A stretch of 64,000 nucleotides of DNA from Longimicrobiales bacterium (GTDB taxonomy: Bacteria > Gemmatimonadota > Gemmatimonadetes > Longimicrobiales > Gaopeijiaceae), in NCBI GenBank assembly GCA_958296005.1, contig CATQHQ010000002.1, positions 372,001 through 436,000 on the forward strand, given 5' to 3'. The translations under genes were made by a program, and so were the position numbers. The notes below the pieces were generated by a model that did no database searches, had not been told where the DNA came from, and saw only the letters and a program-made list of their open reading frames with translations. Shown here in pieces: positions 61,203 through 64,000 of this stretch (its first letter is position 1; each line of letters opens with the position of its first letter).

Positions 61203-61724
61203 TCACGACTCCAGGGCGCGCCGCACGAGCTTGCGGGCTCGGTGCACCTGCGCTTTCACCGTCCCCACCGCGACCCCCGTCAACTGCGCGACTTCCTTGT
61301 AGGGGTACCCCTGCACGTCCCGCAGAACCAATACCTCCCGGGCTCGCTCCGGCAGGCCGGCGATCGCCCGCTCCAGGTCGATCCGAGTCTCGGGCATCGC
61401 CGCTCTCGCGTGGTGGCCGTAGCTGTCCAGGTCCTGCACTGTCCGCTCCCTTTCTTGGATCCGCGCCTGCTTCTTCCGTTGCTCCACGACCAGGTTCACG
61501 GTGAGGCGGTGGAGCCACGTCGTGAACCGGCTGTCGCCCCGGAACTGGTGCAGCTTGATCCAGCACCGAACGTAGACGGCTTGCGTCAGCTCCTCCGCTT
61601 CTCGCGAGCAGCCCGACATTCGGAGGCAGATCGCGTACACCCGCCCCGACGTCTTGTAGTAGAGCGCCTCGAAGGCGGCCTGGTCGCCCCTCTGGGCCCG
61701 GCCCGCCAGAAGTTCGGTTTCCAG
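61203..61724 (-). CDS. ECF RNA polymerase sigma factor with apparent CTG start
   Basis: The frame gives region 2 (ELLAGRAQRGDQAAFEALYY, EAEELTQAVYVRCWIKLHQF, FTTWLHRLTVNLVVEQ) and region 4 (LPERAREVLVLRDVQGYPYKEVAQLTGVAVGTVKAQVHRARKLVR). The first in-frame GTG (61640) would cut off most of region 2.1. Further upstream no ATG, GTG or TTG is in frame. An AAGGAG lies 5 bases before an in-frame CTG at 61724, giving 173 residues with a complete region 2. It heads the sigma / anti-sigma / DUF4097 operon and probably controls its own expression. Confidence 0.85.
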   Translation of the reverse strand: METELLAGRAQRGDQAAFEALYYKTSGRVYAICLRMSGCSREAEELTQAVYVRCWIKLHQFRGDSRFTTWLHRLTVNLVVEQRKKQARIQERERTVQDLDSYGHHARAAMPETRIDLERAIAGLPERAREVLVLRDVQGYPYKEVAQLTGVAVGTVKAQVHRARKLVRRALES

Positions 61725-61857
61725 CGTGTCTCCTTCCCGTGAGACTTCGACATCTTGGACGATGCCAGCGACGGAAAGGTTTGAAAGGCGTCCGCGGGAG
61801 TCCGACCCGGTGCGGCTGTTGTCGCGGGGCGCGGCATCGGGCAGCCGAGGCTAGCCG

Positions 61858-62937
61858 TCAGCGGAAGAGGGCGGGGTGGCCGCCGGTGTGGAGGAAGACG
61901 ACGTGGGGGACGCCGTCCAGCTTGCCGTCCCTGATCCATTCGACCATGGCGGCGGCCGCCTTTGCCGTGTAGAAGGGATCGAGCACGAAGCCCGCGCGGC
62001 GGGCGAAGAGGAGCGTGGCGTCGTCGGATGCTGGGGTTGGGCGACCGTACCCGGGACCGACGAAGGCGTCGGTCGCGATCACGGCCTCCGCCGCTTCCCG
62101 GGTTCGTTCCACCAAATCGGCGTGCCACGCAGACTCCGGCCCCGATCCCGCGTCTTCGCAGAGCAGCTTGGCCGCCTTCACGGCCAGATCGGCCGCAACC
62201 GACTTGATCCGATCCGCAGGGTCGTCGGCGCTTACGGCCACCAGCTGGGGACGCCACCCCAGAAGCGCGCAGCCCAGGACCAGTCCAGCCATTGTGCCGC
62301 CCGAGGAAGAAGAGACGAAGACCCACGCTGCCGCTCCGTTCAGCTGGTGGTGGAGCTCCACCAGGGCGTGGACGTAGCCCAATGCGCCCCGGGGCGTCGA
62401 AGCGCCGAGGGGCACGACCAGAGCCCGCCCGCCCGCCGTCGCGATCCGGCGAGCCTCCGCTTCCATGGCCGCCTCTCGCTGCGAGCGTCCCTCCACGGTG
62501 ACGATCCTGGCGCCGAAGAGCCGATGCAGCGCGGCATTGCCTCGCCCGGCGTTCTCCGGCACGCCGTCGACCACCAGCGTGCACTCGAGTCCGAGGCGCG
62601 CCGCTGCCGCCGCCGCGACCCGGCAGTGGTTGGAGTGGGGCCCGCCCGGCGTCACCAGATCGGTCGCGCCCTCCAGACGCTTCGGCGCCAGCTCGTACTC
62701 GAGCTTGCGAACCTTGTTGCCGCCCAGCCCAAAGCCGGTCCAGGCGTCGGCCTTGACGTGCACGGTCGCCGCGGTTTGCAGCTGCGCGGCCAGGCCCGGC
62801 ACCGCGACCAACGGCGTCGGCGTTGCGGCGAGCCGCGTGCGCCCGACTCGAGCCAGCTGCTTCAGGGCGGCCCGTGCCGCCGTTGCATCGCCCATGGGAG
62901 CAGAGTCGGAGCGCGCCTCTCCAGGTCTCATGGACAT
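61858..62937 (-). CDS. D-cysteine desulfhydrase / ACC deaminase-family PLP enzyme
   Basis: This 359-residue fold-type II PLP enzyme shows FGLGGNKVRKLEYELAP with the PLP lysine (Lys75) and GGPHSNHCRVAAAAAARLG for substrate binding. SSSSGGTMAGLVLGC binds the PLP phosphate, and HTGGHPALF ends the protein. It should release pyruvate and ammonia, plus sulfide if D-cysteine is the substrate, or act on ACC; sequence alone does not separate these. Start uncertain: ATG at 62937 or 62895. It is divergent from the TonB receptor, with 156 bases between that show only a repeated GGGTTCT and no clear promoter. Confidence 0.87.
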   Translation of the reverse strand: MSMRPGEARSDSAPMGDATAARAALKQLARVGRTRLAATPTPLVAVPGLAAQLQTAATVHVKADAWTGFGLGGNKVRKLEYELAPKRLEGATDLVTPGGPHSNHCRVAAAAAARLGLECTLVVDGVPENAGRGNAALHRLFGARIVTVEGRSQREAAMEAEARRIATAGGRALVVPLGASTPRGALGYVHALVELHHQLNGAAAWVFVSSSSGGTMAGLVLGCALLGWRPQLVAVSADDPADRIKSVAADLAVKAAKLLCEDAGSGPESAWHADLVERTREAAEAVIATDAFVGPGYGRPTPASDDATLLFARRAGFVLDPFYTAKAAAAMVEWIRDGKLDGVPHVVFLHTGGHPALFR

Positions 62938-63093
62938 CGTTGGGTTCTAGGGCACATTCTCGGGTTCTCGGGGTATGCGGGTAACTTACGGTCCCAGCCC
63001 CGTTCCAGCCCGCCCCCGCTCATCGGAGACTCGCCGACTCTCTTGTCCGCCCCCGACCCGCCTGTCTCCGACCGACGCCCCGTTCCCGTCCTA

Positions 63094-64000
63094 ATGCGCC
63101 CCGTCGCTCTCGGCTTCCCCGGCTTCGTGGCGCTCCACGCCCGTGCTGCGGTGCTCGCCGTCGTGACGGCCGTGGGATGGGCGGCCTTCTCGTCCCCCGA
63201 GGCGTTGGCCCAGGACGCCGAAGTCGCCGGCCGGGTCTGGTCCCAAGACGGCACGCCGGTGGAAGGCGCCACCGTTCGACTGGCTCCGGCCGCCGCGACG
63301 ACCGCCGAGGCCGGCGCCGCGACCTCGTCCCTCCTCCGCATCGCGGCCACCGACCGCCTGGGGTACTTCGCCTTCGCGGAGTTGGCGCAAGGCCAGTACG
63401 TGCTGTCGATCGCGCGGATCGGGTTCGCACCCTACGAGGCGCCGGTTCGCGTGGGCGGCGATCGCGTCGAGGTGGAGGCGGTCTTGACGCCTCAGCCCGT
63501 CGAGCTGGAGGGCGTCTTGGTGGAGGCCGAACGCAGCCGGGCTCGAGCGCGCTTCGAAGAGACCGCAGGCGCGACCGTTCAGGAGATGGACCGGGGGGCG
63601 GTCAAGGCGATCCCGGGCGTGGCCGAGGCGGACCCGGTTCGAGCCGTGGAGGTGTTGCCGGGCGTCACCACCGTCTCGGACTTCTCGGCGGCGTTCAACG
63701 TCCGAGGCGGCTCCGCCGACCAGAACCTGATCCTCTTGGACGACGTTCCGATCTTCAACCCCTTCCACCTGGGCGGCTTCTTCTCGGTCTTCAACGCGGA
63801 CATGGTGGCGCGAGCGGAGCTGCAGTCGGGCGGGTTCCCGGCGGAGTACGGGGGCCGGGTGTCGTCGGTGCTTTCCGTCGAGTCCGACCCGGGAGACGGT
63901 CGCTTCGGCGTCGACGCCGGCGTGAGCTTGCTGGCGGCCCGGACCGCGGTCAACGGCTCGTTGCCCAACTCCGTCGCCAATGGACTGGGACTGGCCAACG
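63094..64000 (+). CDS. TonB-dependent receptor, N-terminal part (cut by window edge)
   Basis: About 302 residues are visible before the window ends. A signal peptide (AAVLAVVTAVGWAAFSSPEALAQ) is followed by a carboxypeptidase-like regulatory domain (VAGRVWSQDGTPVEGATVRL, DRLGYFAFAELAQGQYVLS) and a plug with VLPGVTTVSDFSAAFNVRGGSADQNLILLDDVPIFNPFHLGGFFSVFNADMV, then GGFPAEYGGRVSSVLSV. It lacks the SusC signature order seen in the receptor at 0.75 kb, so it is a second, different type of receptor. Its substrate is unknown. Confidence 0.9.
   Translation, partial: MRPVALGFPGFVALHARAAVLAVVTAVGWAAFSSPEALAQDAEVAGRVWSQDGTPVEGATVRLAPAAATTAEAGAATSSLLRIAATDRLGYFAFAELAQGQYVLSIARIGFAPYEAPVRVGGDRVEVEAVLTPQPVELEGVLVEAERSRARARFEETAGATVQEMDRGAVKAIPGVAEADPVRAVEVLPGVTTVSDFSAAFNVRGGSADQNLILLDDVPIFNPFHLGGFFSVFNADMVARAELQSGGFPAEYGGRVSSVLSVESDPGDGRFGVDAGVSLLAARTAVNGSLPNSVANGLGLAN

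Noticed and set aside
62938..63093. Operator formed by repeated GGGTTCT before the TonB receptor
   Set aside because: The two short repeats are not palindromic and could arise by chance in GC-rich DNA; evidence is too weak to list.

Overview
The window is GC-rich DNA of a didermal bacterium. It has SusC/SusD nutrient uptake, many secreted S9, M14 and M20 peptidases, lipoproteins, Tat signals, an autotransporter, and an ECF sigma/anti-sigma pair with a DUF4097 protein. A Gemmatimonadota-like host, possibly of a marine or sponge-associated type, fits this gene content. That is an inference: no rRNA or marker phylogeny is available here. I saw no rRNA, tRNA or CRISPR array.

Layout. 1-7.2 kb: the 5' end of an S9 peptidase, a divergent susC-susD pair closed by a bidirectional terminator, and a Tat-exported flavoprotein oxidoreductase coupled to a lipoprotein cytochrome c. 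7.3-15 kb: a DUF4837-like lipoprotein, a serine beta-lactamase-fold hydrolase coupled to dnaE, and an alpha/beta hydrolase. 15-19.2 kb: a type III restriction-modification pair of more AT-rich composition. 19.2-33 kb: a Spy-like protein, a stand-alone 5' nuclease, an S9 peptidase, a minus-strand run (EF-G-like GTPase, beta-propeller, DtxR regulator, cyclophilin, YbdK-type ligase), then an M14 peptidase coupled to a rhomboid protease. 33-40.2 kb: MBL hydrolase, an unrecognised 531-residue protein, FAD oxidase, SnoaL lipoprotein and M20 amidohydrolase, facing a cupin-ilvE pair.

40.3-57 kb is the accessory and most unusual part. A decayed sigma factor, three tandem copies of a beta-propeller lipoprotein, a frameshifted thioredoxin-like fragment and a small cysteine-rich secreted peptide form one minus-strand locus. 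Next come two near-identical Rpn-type nuclease genes in inverted orientation, as arms of about 1.35-1.4 kb around about 9.3 kb of DNA. The spacer holds a coupled SDR / S1-P1-like hydrolase / MobA-like operon, another propeller lipoprotein and an 1,804-residue SwmB/cadherin-repeat autotransporter. Decayed pieces of related autotransporter genes lie at both arms, so the locus has been duplicated and rearranged.

57-64 kb: a glutamyl endopeptidase of the S9D type, the ECF sigma / anti-sigma / DUF4097 operon, a PLP-dependent desulfhydrase or deaminase, and the start of a TonB-dependent receptor. Overall the genes point to a surface-active, peptide- and amino-acid-scavenging lifestyle: exported peptidases feed SusCD/TonB uptake, and amino-acid enzymes (IlvE, M20 amidohydrolase, amine oxidoreductase) process the products.
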